Of a DNA stretch of 64,000 nucleotides, positions 52,389 to 60,660 are shown piece after piece. The position numbers and the translations under genes were made by a program. The notes beneath the pieces were generated by a model. That model made no database searches. It was not told where the DNA came from and was given only the letters and a program-made list of their open reading frames with translations. Origin of the DNA: Anaerolineae bacterium (lineage in GTDB: Bacteria; Chloroflexota; Anaerolineae; Aggregatilineales; Phototrophicaceae); assembly GCA_022841825.1 (NCBI GenBank), contig JALHQT010000004.1:494827-558826 (forward strand). Reading direction: 5' to 3'. The number at the start of each line of letters is the position of its first letter. The first letter of the stretch is position 1.

Positions 52389-53021
52389 ATGGTCATTTAC
52401 GACATCACGCGCACGGTGCGCCCACAGCTTGCCGTCTGGCCCGGCGACAATAGTTACTCGGCTTCACGTGTGCTGCGCATCGAAGATGGCGCGTCCGTCA
52501 ATCTGACGACTCTCACATTAAGCGCCCACACGGGCAGCCACGCGGACGCTTACTTTCACTACGAAGCGGATGGCGCACATCCGGCAGGGATGCCGCTGGA
52601 GGCATACGTTGGCAGGGCGCGCGTCGTGTCCGTCGCCAAAGATGGGGCGCTGCTGCCGAGCGACTTTGCGCCTGCAATTCTGCAAGGTGTCGAGCGCCTG
52701 CTGATCAAGAGCCATGTCAGCACGCTGCCGGATGACGTTTTCCCGCCAGCGTTTCCCTACCTGAGTGTCGAACTGATCGACCTGCTGGCGGAGCAGGGTG
52801 CGCGCTTAATCGGTCTGGATTCGCCTTCGGTCGATGCGTTTGACAGCAAGACGCTGCCCTGCCATCATGCGCTGCATCGCCACGGGTTGGTCAATCTCGA
52901 ATGTCTGCTGCTGCGCGATGTGCCGGATGGCGAGTATGAATTGATTGCACTGCCGCTCAAGCTCGATCTTGCCTGTGGTTCACCCGTGCGTGCGGTCTTG
53001 CGAACGCTGGATACAAATTGA
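52389..53021 (+). CDS. Cyclase-family metal hydrolase, KynB-like, 210 aa
   Basis: The zinc motif 'SAHTGSHADAYFHYEADG' (about 48-65) and a His-rich 'SKTLPCHHALHRHGLVNLE' near the C-terminus match kynurenine formamidase (KynB), which hydrolyses N-formylkynurenine in tryptophan breakdown. The overall length (about 210) fits. I chose ATG 52389 (AGGGAG 6 nt upstream) over GTG 52383. No other kynurenine-pathway genes are in the window, so a related cyclase-family hydrolase remains possible. Confidence 0.75.
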   Translation: MVIYDITRTVRPQLAVWPGDNSYSASRVLRIEDGASVNLTTLTLSAHTGSHADAYFHYEADGAHPAGMPLEAYVGRARVVSVAKDGALLPSDFAPAILQGVERLLIKSHVSTLPDDVFPPAFPYLSVELIDLLAEQGARLIGLDSPSVDAFDSKTLPCHHALHRHGLVNLECLLLRDVPDGEYELIALPLKLDLACGSPVRAVLRTLDTN

Positions 53022-53035
53022 GGATATCTCATCTC

Positions 53036-53308
53036 ATGAACAGCCCACTTTCCCTCATCTTCTTCGCCTTGTTTGCCGCTGTGCTCGTCTGGATGTATCT
53101 GGCGATCCGCCGCAATTGGATGTCGCCCGCGTTTATCATTGGCGCTGGGCTGTCTGGCACCATCATCACAATGCTGCTGATGTCCGTCTCTCAGGGCAAC
53201 GAAATCCTGCATGGAGTCGTCAACGGGGTCGTCATCGGTACTGTCTTCAGCCTGGCGACATTCGGGATCGCGACGTTCTTCAGCAAGCGCGAAGGCAAGA
53301 CTGCCTAG
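53036..53308 (+). CDS. Small membrane protein, 90 aa
   Basis: Starting at ATG 53036 it has two or three hydrophobic segments: 'LIFFALFAAVLVWMYLA' (about 5-22), 'FIIGAGLSGTIITMLLMS' (about 32-50) and 'GVVIGTVFSLATFGIATFF' (about 62-82). Its C-terminus is basic ('SKREGKTA'). It sits 14 nt after the KynB-like gene. No family is recognised. A TTG at 53018 overlapping the previous stop is an alternative start. Confidence 0.55.
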   Translation: MNSPLSLIFFALFAAVLVWMYLAIRRNWMSPAFIIGAGLSGTIITMLLMSVSQGNEILHGVVNGVVIGTVFSLATFGIATFFSKREGKTA

Positions 53309-54534
53309 CGCGCTGTTTCGAGGATAATGATCTCGTAATCGCCTTCGCCCTCACCTGCGTAGCGTGTCGCTTCGAGGCGATACAGACCATCCTGCGGGAG
53401 CTCGACCTGGACGATTTGCGCGTTCAACCCAAGGGCAGGGTCGCGGGCGTCGTCATTTTGCGCGACGATGCGCCCACTGGGATCGTAAAGGCGCAGCGCT
53501 GGGTCGAGCGTGCTGCCGGATTGGGCGAACATCGTGAATGTGTAGATCCTGCCCGCGCTGCCCTGGAATCGCCAGGTCTGGTTGGCAAAGACATCGCTGA
53601 TGCTGCCGGAGACCCGTGATGCTTCGCCATCAAGGAGCGTGAAAGTGTCGACGCGGCGCACGGCGATGGAATAGACACCTTCGCCAAAGACGCTTGATAC
53701 TTCTATCGTATAGACCCCATCCATTGGCAGCGTGACGTCATACAGCCCCGCATCGTAGATGCTGAACAAGCCATAGAATGCCGCGCCATTGTGGTTGTCG
53801 TTTTCGGCAATGACCGTGCCTTCCGGCGCGGCGAGGCGCATTCGCAGATTGAGCGCCTCACTGCGATTGATGTCGAGCGCATACAGGCTGATGGTTTCGC
53901 CGCCCCTACCGGCGTACGCCCATAGCTGTGTATCGACATCGAACGTCAGGCTGCCGAGCGCCGGCGTGTCCAGCTGGAGGGTTTCCGCGCCGATGCGAGT
54001 ATAGCGGCTGCCATCGGGCAGCAGCGGCATTTGCCAAGCGCCGAGTACGAGGCTGTTGGCGACCTGGTCAAAGGCAAGCAGCAAGGCATTGCCATGCTCG
54101 CGCGGCGCGGCTCCCCAGATGAGCAGGGCGCTGCCATCGGGGAGCGTTGTCCCGCGCCCGATGCCGACCACCGCGCTTTCCGGCGAACGCGCGTGAACTT
54201 CGAGCGCGGGGATACTTGCCAGCAGCGAATTCGTGGGCGCGCCGATGCTGACGCCCGCGTCCGTCAGCGCTGCCGCCATCAGGTCGAAGACGCGCATGTC
54301 CGGCACGGCGAGCCTGTCGATGTGAAGGGCGGTGCCTTCGTGAAGCGTGTCGAGGATGGTCACGCGGATTCGATCCGCGCTTTCAGTCTCATTCGGCGAC
54401 GACCATGCGTCCGGGTAGGCGAACGCGATATTGCCCGCTTCCCATGAATAGGCGATGCCGCTGCCTTGCGCAAAGACGAGACTGCGTCCCAGGAACAGCA
54501 GGGTGATGCTGACAACGGCGATCATGCGCTTCAT
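53305..54534 (-). CDS. Secreted protein with two pre-peptidase C-terminal-like domains, 409 aa
   Basis: A signal peptide (about 1-23) is followed by an unassigned N-terminal half (to about 180). Two beta-sandwich domains of pre-peptidase (PPC) type then appear: one about 185-290 ('GGETISLYALDI', 'YDVTLPMDGVYTIEVSSV') and one about 300-405 ('AGRIYTFTMFAQSGSTLDP', 'QDGLYRLEATRYAGEG'). PPC domains are usually at the end of secreted proteases, but no protease domain is present. It is the last gene of the leftward polysaccharide-region block and probably acts outside the cell. Confidence 0.7.
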   Translation of the reverse strand: MKRMIAVVSITLLFLGRSLVFAQGSGIAYSWEAGNIAFAYPDAWSSPNETESADRIRVTILDTLHEGTALHIDRLAVPDMRVFDLMAAALTDAGVSIGAPTNSLLASIPALEVHARSPESAVVGIGRGTTLPDGSALLIWGAAPREHGNALLLAFDQVANSLVLGAWQMPLLPDGSRYTRIGAETLQLDTPALGSLTFDVDTQLWAYAGRGGETISLYALDINRSEALNLRMRLAAPEGTVIAENDNHNGAAFYGLFSIYDAGLYDVTLPMDGVYTIEVSSVFGEGVYSIAVRRVDTFTLLDGEASRVSGSISDVFANQTWRFQGSAGRIYTFTMFAQSGSTLDPALRLYDPSGRIVAQNDDARDPALGLNAQIVQVELPQDGLYRLEATRYAGEGEGDYEIIILETAR

Positions 54535-54567
54535 GGGCTGCCTCCAGCGTATGCTGCCTGCGGCGCT

Positions 54568-55254
54568 CTAACGACGGGGCACGGTTACGATGACGGGCAG
54601 ACCCAACATTTCGACATCCTCTCGACGGCGCAGCATCGGGTCGAGCAGATGCGCGACGTATGCCAGCGCCAGCCCGCCGAATAATCCGACGCCAATCCGG
54701 ATGACGGGTCCCAATCGATCCACCAGCGGGGGCGGTGCAGGCGCGACGCGCGGCGCATCAAGCAGTGAGATGGTGGCGGGGATGCCGCCGAGTTGGGCGA
54801 AGTAATCGGCGTTACGATTATTCAAGACCCAGATGGCTGCTTCCGCGATCTGCGCGAGCTGTTCCCCGTCCGTCCAACTGATGAAGACCTGCCCAACACT
54901 GCGCTCGTTATCGCTGGCAAAGCGCCCGGCAAGCGCGGCAGCGTCAATGGCGATGCCCTGCTCGCCCAGACGGCGGCTGATCTCCTCGGCGAAGCTGCTA
55001 CTGGTGATCCAATCGGTGAGGGCGTTGACCGTCAGCTCGGACGACAGCCAGATGTCCTGGTAGTCCCCTTCGCTGCGCGGGATGGCTTCGAGATTCTGAG
55101 CAGCGCTGTAGCTGAAGCGCGTTGTAAAGCCACCGCTGGCAGGTGCTTCGTTGCGCAGCAGCGCGGGCAGCGCGAAGGCGGCGGCAATCAGTGTGGGGAT
55201 GGCGACCAACCACCACCAGCGCAATAGAAATCGAGGGATCAGGCTCACGGACAT
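54568..55254 (-). CDS. Wzz-like chain-length-determinant membrane protein, 228 aa
   Basis: Membrane helices lie near residues 11-32 and 180-202, bracketing an extracellular helical/beta region. The second is followed by 'AYVAHLLDPMLRRREDVEML'. This two-helix layout with a long periplasmic-side domain and 'DP..R..EDVE' after the second helix matches polysaccharide copolymerases of the Wzz family, which set chain length of exported polysaccharides. There is no attached tyrosine-kinase domain. It sits 33 nt upstream of the PPC-protein gene. Confidence 0.72.
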   Translation of the reverse strand: MSVSLIPRFLLRWWWLVAIPTLIAAAFALPALLRNEAPASGGFTTRFSYSAAQNLEAIPRSEGDYQDIWLSSELTVNALTDWITSSSFAEEISRRLGEQGIAIDAAALAGRFASDNERSVGQVFISWTDGEQLAQIAEAAIWVLNNRNADYFAQLGGIPATISLLDAPRVAPAPPPLVDRLGPVIRIGVGLFGGLALAYVAHLLDPMLRRREDVEMLGLPVIVTVPRR

Positions 55255-55361
55255 GCCACCTTTTCATAAACCGCGAAGACGTGAAGATCAGACACTTTTC
55301 TTCGCGCTCGTCGTGCCTTCGCGGTCAACTTCATTCCGGATTTCGGCAGGATTATAGCAAG

Positions 55362-56498
55362 TCAACCGAGCCGTGCGACCGGATCGCGCCAGATGAAGGC
55401 GCGTTTGCTCGAAAAGGCGTCCCATGCCTGCTCGACATAACTGCTGATTTGCCGATTGAAGACCTGCGTGTCGAAGCGTTCGGCATGCGCCCGCAGCGTC
55501 CTCACATCGTATGCGCGCGCGTTGAACGATGCCATCACGTGCATGAGGCTTTCGACCGTCAGGTGGTCGAACAGTTCGCCTGTCCTGCCAGGGATGACGG
55601 TATCGAGCGCGCCGCCGCCCGCATAGGCGATGACGGGGCGGCCGGCTGCCTGCGCCTGCACAGGCGTGATGCCGAAGTCTTCCAAACCCGGAAATAGGAA
55701 CGCTTTGCAGCGCGCCATCAGGTCGGCAAGCTGATCATCGGGCACATAGCCGAGGAACTCGACCGTTGGTCCCGCCATCGCCTTCAGTCGGTCGAGATCG
55801 CGTCCACGCCCGCCGATCTTGAGCGGCACGCCCAGTCTCGTCGCTGCCTGTACCGCTAGGTCGATCCGCTTGTAGGGAATGAGGCGCGAGACAATCAGGA
55901 AGTAGTCTTCGACGACCGCTGACGGTTGAAAGCGCGTTGTATCGACCGGGGGATAGATGATGACGGACTCGCGGTCGTAAAAGGTCCGCACGCGCTGCTG
56001 AATGTCCGACGAGATGGCGATGAAGTGGTTCACGCGCTGGGCAGCGTCGTAATCCCACTTTTTGAGCGCCTGCACCAGGGGACGCAGCCCCAATTGGGCG
56101 ACCTGTCCGATGCCTTCGCGCGCGATGTACGAGTCGAGCTGCCAGACATAGCGCGTCGGGGCGAGACAGTAGCAGATGTGCAGCGAGTCTTTGCCGTGAT
56201 GCAGCCCGTGACAGAAGCCGCTCTTGTTGCTGAGGAGGACATCGTACTCCGTCGGGCGATAGCCATCCCAGGCGAAGGGATAGACAGGCAGATAAGGTTG
56301 ATGATGCTTGTGGATGCCAGGCAGCTTGTCGATCCAGAGCGATCTGATGTCCCATTGGCGATAGCTGGTGGGCATCAGGTCAGGCGCGTAAAGTCCGGTG
56401 ATGACGGGCGCATTCGGATAGAGCGCGACCAACGTTTCCAGCACATCTTCCGCGCCGCCGCGCTGATTGAGCCAGTCATGGACCAGTGCCAGCTTCAT
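55362..56498 (-). CDS. Glycosyltransferase family 4-like, 378 aa
   Basis: A GT-B fold: N-terminal 'LALVHDWLNQRGGAEDVLET' (about 3-22), central 'HFIAISSDIQQRVRTFY' and 'DYFLIVSRLIPYKRIDLAVQ', and C-terminal 'CKAFLFPGLEDFGITPVQAQ' carrying the E-x7-E-like pair. It transfers a sugar from a nucleotide donor in polysaccharide or lipid-linked glycan assembly. Start ATG 56498 overlaps the RNase HII stop by 4 nt, so the two genes are co-transcribed. Donor and acceptor are unknown. Confidence 0.85.
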   Translation of the reverse strand: MKLALVHDWLNQRGGAEDVLETLVALYPNAPVITGLYAPDLMPTSYRQWDIRSLWIDKLPGIHKHHQPYLPVYPFAWDGYRPTEYDVLLSNKSGFCHGLHHGKDSLHICYCLAPTRYVWQLDSYIAREGIGQVAQLGLRPLVQALKKWDYDAAQRVNHFIAISSDIQQRVRTFYDRESVIIYPPVDTTRFQPSAVVEDYFLIVSRLIPYKRIDLAVQAATRLGVPLKIGGRGRDLDRLKAMAGPTVEFLGYVPDDQLADLMARCKAFLFPGLEDFGITPVQAQAAGRPVIAYAGGGALDTVIPGRTGELFDHLTVESLMHVMASFNARAYDVRTLRAHAERFDTQVFNRQISSYVEQAWDAFSSKRAFIWRDPVARLG

Positions 56499-57175
56499 GG
56501 TTCGCCTTCGCGGTTCAGGATTGCCTGGATGGGTGCGAACGTCATGCGGTGGAGCGGGCAAACGCCGTGTGCCTCCAGCGCTGCCTGGTGCGCGCGCACG
56601 CCGTAGCCTTTGTGATGGGCAAAGCCATACGCCGGGTATTGGTCGCCCAGGCGCGTCATCTCGTCATCGCGCCAGACTTTCGCCAGGATGCTGGCAGCGG
56701 CGATGCTGAGAGAACGAGCGTCGCCCCCGATCAGGCTGACCTGCGGGACGTTGGGGCGGTCTGGCAGGAGCATGGCATCGATGAAGAGGACATCGGGGCG
56801 GATCATCGGCGAGCGCACCATCAGATCATCCAGGGCGCGCAGCATGGCGCGCATGGTGGCAGGCACGATGCCGATCTCATCAATTTCGACATTACTGGCG
56901 CTGCCGACACCCCAGGCGAGGGCGGTCACCTTGATTTTGTCAACCAGCAGGCTGCGCTGTGTGGGCGTGAGCTGTTTGCTATCGTTGACGCCGCGCATGA
57001 TCTTGCTCAGGTCGCGGTTCTCGATGGGCAGGCACACTGCGCCTGCCGTGACCGGTCCTGCCCAGGTGCCGCGTCCTGCCTCGTCCAGACCGACAATCAG
57101 GCGATACCCATAGGCGGCGTACTGATGCTCATGGAGTAGATTGGCGGTCTTTTTGCGCGGGATCTTGTTCGCCAT
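56495..57175 (-). CDS. rnhB: Ribonuclease HII, 226 aa
   Basis: All RNase HII landmarks are present: 'GLDEAGRGTWAGPVTAGAV' (about 29-47; Asp and Glu of the active site), 'VNDSKQLTPTQR' (about 64-75), 'PDVLFIDAM' (Asp near 128) and 'AASILAKVWRDDEM' (Asp). It cleaves RNA embedded in DNA duplexes. Here it lies between two glycosyltransferase genes: it overlaps the upstream one by 47 nt and the downstream one by 4 nt. This mixed operon is a matter of layout, not of function. Confidence 0.92.
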   Translation of the reverse strand: MANKIPRKKTANLLHEHQYAAYGYRLIVGLDEAGRGTWAGPVTAGAVCLPIENRDLSKIMRGVNDSKQLTPTQRSLLVDKIKVTALAWGVGSASNVEIDEIGIVPATMRAMLRALDDLMVRSPMIRPDVLFIDAMLLPDRPNVPQVSLIGGDARSLSIAAASILAKVWRDDEMTRLGDQYPAYGFAHHKGYGVRAHQAALEAHGVCPLHRMTFAPIQAILNREGEP

Positions 57176-57944
57176 ACTGCCCCTGCCAGCCCTTTAGACG
57201 GATGCGAAAAGTTTCAACCACCATGTTGATCGAATCGCGCAGGGGATTGATCTTGGACTGCGGCTTGTAGTACCAGGTGATCGGGATTTCGATGATGTTA
57301 AAGCCCCGGCGCTGCGCGATGAAGAGCAGTTCTACATCGAATGCCCATCCGTCGATGGTCTGCAACGGGAAGAGCGTCAGCGCGACCTCGCGGCGGAAGC
57401 ATTTGAAGCCGCATTGGGTGTCGTCCAGCCCATGTACCGCCATCACGCGGACGATGAAGTTAAAGACCCGCCCCATGATGTGCCGCATTTCCGGCTCGTC
57501 GATCCGGCGAGAGCCGGGTGCTTCGCGCGAGGCAATCGCGATGTCGTAGTGTTCGAGCTGCGGGGGCAGGAACTTGAGGACTTCTTCAATGGGCATCGAC
57601 AGGTCGGCGTCGCAGATGAAGAGGTACTGCCCGCTTGCCGCCAGCATCCCGGTCTTGACCGCTGCACCTTTGCCCTGCCGCAGTTCCGTCAGGACACGCA
57701 GGTAGGGCACGTTTTTGGCGGCATCTTCCGCGATCTGAAGGGTGTTGTCTTTGCTGTTGTTGTTGACGACGATGACTTCGATGCCGAAGGGCTGCGCTTT
57801 AACGAACGCATCAATCTCGCCGAGCGACTTGGGAAGGCGGTCCGGCGAGCCTTCGTTGTACGCTGGAATGATGATAGAAAGTAAGGGGGCTGTCTGTTCG
57901 CGCACTGGAAGCGTTCCGTACCCCTGTGATGCTGGCTGTGTCAC
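57129..57944 (-). CDS. Glycosyltransferase family 2, dolichyl-phosphate-glucosyltransferase-like, 271 aa
   Basis: A GT-A fold: 'SIIIPAYNEGSPDRLPKSL' (about 24-42), 'VIVVNNNSKDNTLQIAED', metal motif 'LFICDADLSMPIEEV' (DxD-like) and 'GFKCFRREVALTLFP'. The pattern is close to polyprenyl-phosphate glycosyltransferases (DPG synthase-like), without C-terminal membrane helices. The product would be a lipid-linked sugar donor. The start is GTG 57944 with a weak ribosome site. It overlaps RNase HII by 47 nt. Confidence 0.82.
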   Translation of the reverse strand: MTQPASQGYGTLPVREQTAPLLSIIIPAYNEGSPDRLPKSLGEIDAFVKAQPFGIEVIVVNNNSKDNTLQIAEDAAKNVPYLRVLTELRQGKGAAVKTGMLAASGQYLFICDADLSMPIEEVLKFLPPQLEHYDIAIASREAPGSRRIDEPEMRHIMGRVFNFIVRVMAVHGLDDTQCGFKCFRREVALTLFPLQTIDGWAFDVELLFIAQRRGFNIIEIPITWYYKPQSKINPLRDSINMVVETFRIRLKGWQGQYGEQDPAQKDRQSTP

Positions 57945-57960
57945 CGCGTCTGCTACTCGT

Positions 57961-59028
57961 TCATGGTACTGCTTGGGTCAAGATGCTCTCCACGTACTCG
58001 GTTGTCACGCGCTTACCCTTCTGGATCATGCGTCGCTTGGACAACATGTGGGGCATACCCAGCACACCTGCCATCATGCCGCGCAGGCGAGCACGGGCGG
58101 CGGCACCACGCCACGCTCGGAGAGCTTCCAATGCCAGGCTGCCCTGCGCCCGCAGGATCGATAGCCAATGCTTTCGCCAAAGGGCTAACGGGTAGTTCTT
58201 GACCAGCACGTAGATTAAGTTTCGACCGTCGTGGAAGCTGGCAGTTACCCCGCCTCCGCTTGCCGAGAGATGATGGTACACGATGGCACGCGGGGTGTAA
58301 AGACAGCGCCAACCCGCAAGCTGCGCGCGCCAGGCGAGGTCGATGTCTTCCAACGAGAAGAAGAAGTCATCGTCCAGCAGCCCAACTTCGTCCAGCAGCG
58401 CCTTGCGGTAGGCAGACGAGCCGCCGCAGGCGCTGAAGACGTACTCCTCGCGGTCAAACTGCCCGCTGTCTTTTTGCCAGACCCCACGATTGCCTGCGCG
58501 CCCATCCGTCGTGAAGAAATCGCCCGCCGTATGGATGTGATCGCGTTTGTCAAAGAGCAGCATTTTGCTGGCGACGATGCCAATGTGCGGAGCGCGCCCG
58601 AACGCATCAACAACCGCAGCCGCCCAACCCGGATCGACCTCGGTGTCGTTGTTGAGCAGCGCGACAAATTCGCCATTTGCTGCCCGCATCCCGGCGTTGC
58701 ACGCGCCTGTGAAGCCGTAATTCCTGTCCAGCTCGACCAGCCTGACCCAGGGGTAATCGCTTTTGATCAGCTCCCGCGATCCATCGGTCGAGTTATTGTC
58801 GGCGATGATGACTTCGATGTCGGGGTAGGTTTGCGCTTTGAGGGCGGCGAGGCACGTTGGCAGGAAGTGGACGGCATTCCAGTGCGGGATGATGATGGAA
58901 AGAAGTGATGAGTGATGCGTAATGAGTGATGTGGAAGAAGGGGATGGGGAAGAAGTACTGAGTACTGAGTACTGAGTGCTGAGGGAAGACGGGGATAAAG
59001 CAGATAGGCTGACTGCTGAAAAAGACAT
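57961..59028 (-). CDS. Glycosyltransferase family 2 (rhamnosyltransferase-like), 355 aa
   Basis: A GT-A catalytic domain starts at about residue 43 ('LLSIIIPHWNAVHFL'), with 'VIIADNNSTDGSRELI', DxD-like 'VALLNNDTEVDPGW' and 'EDIDLAWRAQLAGWRCLYTP'. Such enzymes move rhamnose or related sugars onto a growing polysaccharide; RmlD, encoded 8 nt away, supports rhamnose. The N-terminal 42 residues are Ser/Thr-rich and low-complexity, because they are encoded by two blocks of four 7-nt tandem repeats. The true start may lie after them. Confidence 0.78.
   Translation of the reverse strand: MSFSAVSLSALSPSSLSTQYSVLSTSSPSPSSTSLITHHSSLLSIIIPHWNAVHFLPTCLAALKAQTYPDIEVIIADNNSTDGSRELIKSDYPWVRLVELDRNYGFTGACNAGMRAANGEFVALLNNDTEVDPGWAAAVVDAFGRAPHIGIVASKMLLFDKRDHIHTAGDFFTTDGRAGNRGVWQKDSGQFDREEYVFSACGGSSAYRKALLDEVGLLDDDFFFSLEDIDLAWRAQLAGWRCLYTPRAIVYHHLSASGGGVTASFHDGRNLIYVLVKNYPLALWRKHWLSILRAQGSLALEALRAWRGAAARARLRGMMAGVLGMPHMLSKRRMIQKGKRVTTEYVESILTQAVP
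58905..58932. repeat. Four tandem 7-nt repeats (GTRATGN)
   Basis: GTGATGA, GTGATGC, GTAATGA, GTGATGT follow one another inside the glycosyltransferase N-terminal coding region. Seven-nt steps change the reading frame if units are gained or lost. Confidence 0.7.
58954..58981. repeat. Four tandem 7-nt repeats (AGTACTG)
   Basis: Three exact AGTACTG units and one AGTGCTG unit, 22 nt from the preceding block. Two exact AGTACTG units, read on the minus strand, recur at 25601-25614 at the end of the exonuclease gene. Confidence 0.75.
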
Positions 59029-59035
59029 TATTCGC

Positions 59036-59899
59036 TTATGCCTGATTTCGTGGGACGAACTTGCCTTCTGCGGCGAGGAAGGCGTTGACAGCTTCCTCCC
59101 AGGGGCGGAGGGTGATGCCGAGCGCGCGGGCGGCATGGTTCGCCAGCGCCGAGAAGGGCGGTGGTGTCGAGGGACGCCGCCAATGGACCTGGGTAATCGG
59201 CTCGATAGGCATCGTCGAGTATCCTGCATGGTCAAGGATGTGGCGGGCGAAGTCATAGCGTGAGCAGTAGCCCTCGTTCGTCAGGTGGTAGGTGCCATAA
59301 CGCCCGGCGGCGACGAGCTGGGCGATCCCCTGAGCGACATCGTTGGCGTAGGTCGGATTGGCGATTTCATCGGTGACGACGCGCAGCGGCTTGCCTGCCG
59401 CTGCCGCGTTGAGGATGGCTTGGACGAAGTTCTTGCCTTCATGCGCGAACAGCCAGGCGATGCGGACGATCATGTGGCGCGGGGTTGCGCGCATCACCGC
59501 CTGTTCTCCGACATATTTGCTGTAGCCGTAGGGGTTCGCCGGAACCGTAGGGTCGTATTCGCTGTAGGCACGCCCGTCGGTGCCAGAGAAGACCTCGTTG
59601 CTGCTGATGTAGAGCATCGCTGCGCCGACCTGTGCCGCCGCCACCGCCACATTGCCCGTGCCCAAGCCGTTGATCCGGATTGCCTGGTCGGGTTCGTTGG
59701 CACAGCCATCGACATCGGTCCAGGCGGCGGGGTGGACGACAAGTTCCGGCTTCGTACTGGCGACGAATGCCTGCGTCGCGCCCCAGTCGGCGATGTCAAA
59801 TTTCGGCATGTCGGCGGGGATGATGTCGTGGTGGCTGCCGAGCACGTCAACCAGGCGGGAGCCGAGGCGACCACGCGCGCCGGTGATGAGGATGCGCAA
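59036..59899 (-). CDS. rmlD: dTDP-4-dehydrorhamnose reductase, 287 aa
   Basis: Extended SDR with N-terminal 'RILITGARGRLGSRLVDVL' (2-20), 'VVHPAAWTDVDGCANEPDQA' and the catalytic 'YGYSKYVGEQ' (YxxxK, near 127-133). This is the RmlD / RfbD pattern; the enzyme makes dTDP-L-rhamnose, the sugar donor for the glycosyltransferase gene just downstream. RmlA, B and C are not in the window. It lies 2 nt after the PLD-like gene on the same strand. Confidence 0.85.
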   Translation of the reverse strand: MRILITGARGRLGSRLVDVLGSHHDIIPADMPKFDIADWGATQAFVASTKPELVVHPAAWTDVDGCANEPDQAIRINGLGTGNVAVAAAQVGAAMLYISSNEVFSGTDGRAYSEYDPTVPANPYGYSKYVGEQAVMRATPRHMIVRIAWLFAHEGKNFVQAILNAAAAGKPLRVVTDEIANPTYANDVAQGIAQLVAAGRYGTYHLTNEGYCSRYDFARHILDHAGYSTMPIEPITQVHWRRPSTPPPFSALANHAARALGITLRPWEEAVNAFLAAEGKFVPRNQA

Positions 59900-59901
59900 G
59901 A

Positions 59902-60660
59902 CTATACTCCGCCGTAGGTGGATGAGGTCGGGATGATCGGTTCAGTGGGCTGCTCGGCGCGGTCGAAGCCGACCCAGACGGGACTGAAGAAGCGGTTGTT
60001 GAGTTCTGCCACTTCGCGCATGTCGGTGATCACCTCGATGTGTTCGCGCCCCTGAGCGGCTTTGCGCCAGCCGATATCGGTCATGTTGGCGCTGCCCTTG
60101 AAGGCGAACAGTCCATCGATGATGATGATCTTCTGATGCGGGAACCACTGGCTATCCTGCCCGAAGAGGCGCGTTTGCATGAGCGGCGCGTCGCCGGCGT
60201 GGGTCGTCAGATCGCGGTAGATTTCGTCGCGCTTGATGCCGGAGATGATGCCGCGCACAGGCACGCGCTGCGCCGCCAGTTTGAGCGCGCCGAGCAGGAA
60301 GGCACTGATGCCGAAGGTGGTGAAGTGGATGCAGCGCTGGGCAGTGTTGAGCGCCTCCAGGAGCGCGCGCATGGGCGGGTAATCGGTCGTTTGCCCGTTG
60401 AGCGAGGCGCGGGCGCGGCGTGCCAGCAGTGCCAGCTTTTGCGCATGGGCGACCGGGTCGGCGAGCGCCATCGACAAGCCGCGCGCTTCCAGGTAGTGCC
60501 CGGCAGTCGGGTAGTCGTCGGTCGGCAGGTACATGACGCCACAAACCGGACAGCGATAGGGCAGCGCGTCGGGAATGCTGGTCAGCAGTGCGCAGCAGCG
60601 TTCGCACAGGGCATGTGGTGGCGCGAAGCGCAGGAGGGAGTCGATATCAAACGGTTGCAT
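59902..60660 (-). CDS. Zinc-ribbon / phospholipase-D-like protein, 252 aa
   Basis: An N-terminal zinc ribbon with two Cys pairs ('CERCC' near 19-23 and 'CPVCG' near 37-41) precedes a PLD-like half. A single HKD motif is visible: 'WFPHQKIIIIDGLFAFKGSA' (His-x-Lys and the Gly-Ser near 180-199). True PLDs need two such motifs, so it would have to dimerise, as Nuc-type nucleases do. It could cleave a phosphodiester in nucleic acid or lipid. It is upstream of rmlD in the same direction (2 nt). Confidence 0.65.
   Translation of the reverse strand: MQPFDIDSLLRFAPPHALCERCCALLTSIPDALPYRCPVCGVMYLPTDDYPTAGHYLEARGLSMALADPVAHAQKLALLARRARASLNGQTTDYPPMRALLEALNTAQRCIHFTTFGISAFLLGALKLAAQRVPVRGIISGIKRDEIYRDLTTHAGDAPLMQTRLFGQDSQWFPHQKIIIIDGLFAFKGSANMTDIGWRKAAQGREHIEVITDMREVAELNNRFFSPVWVGFDRAEQPTEPIIPTSSTYGGV

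Noticed and set aside
58905..58981. A CRISPR-like array in the 7-nt repeats
   Set aside because: Units are 7 nt with no spacers and no cas genes are in the window, so these are simple tandem repeats.
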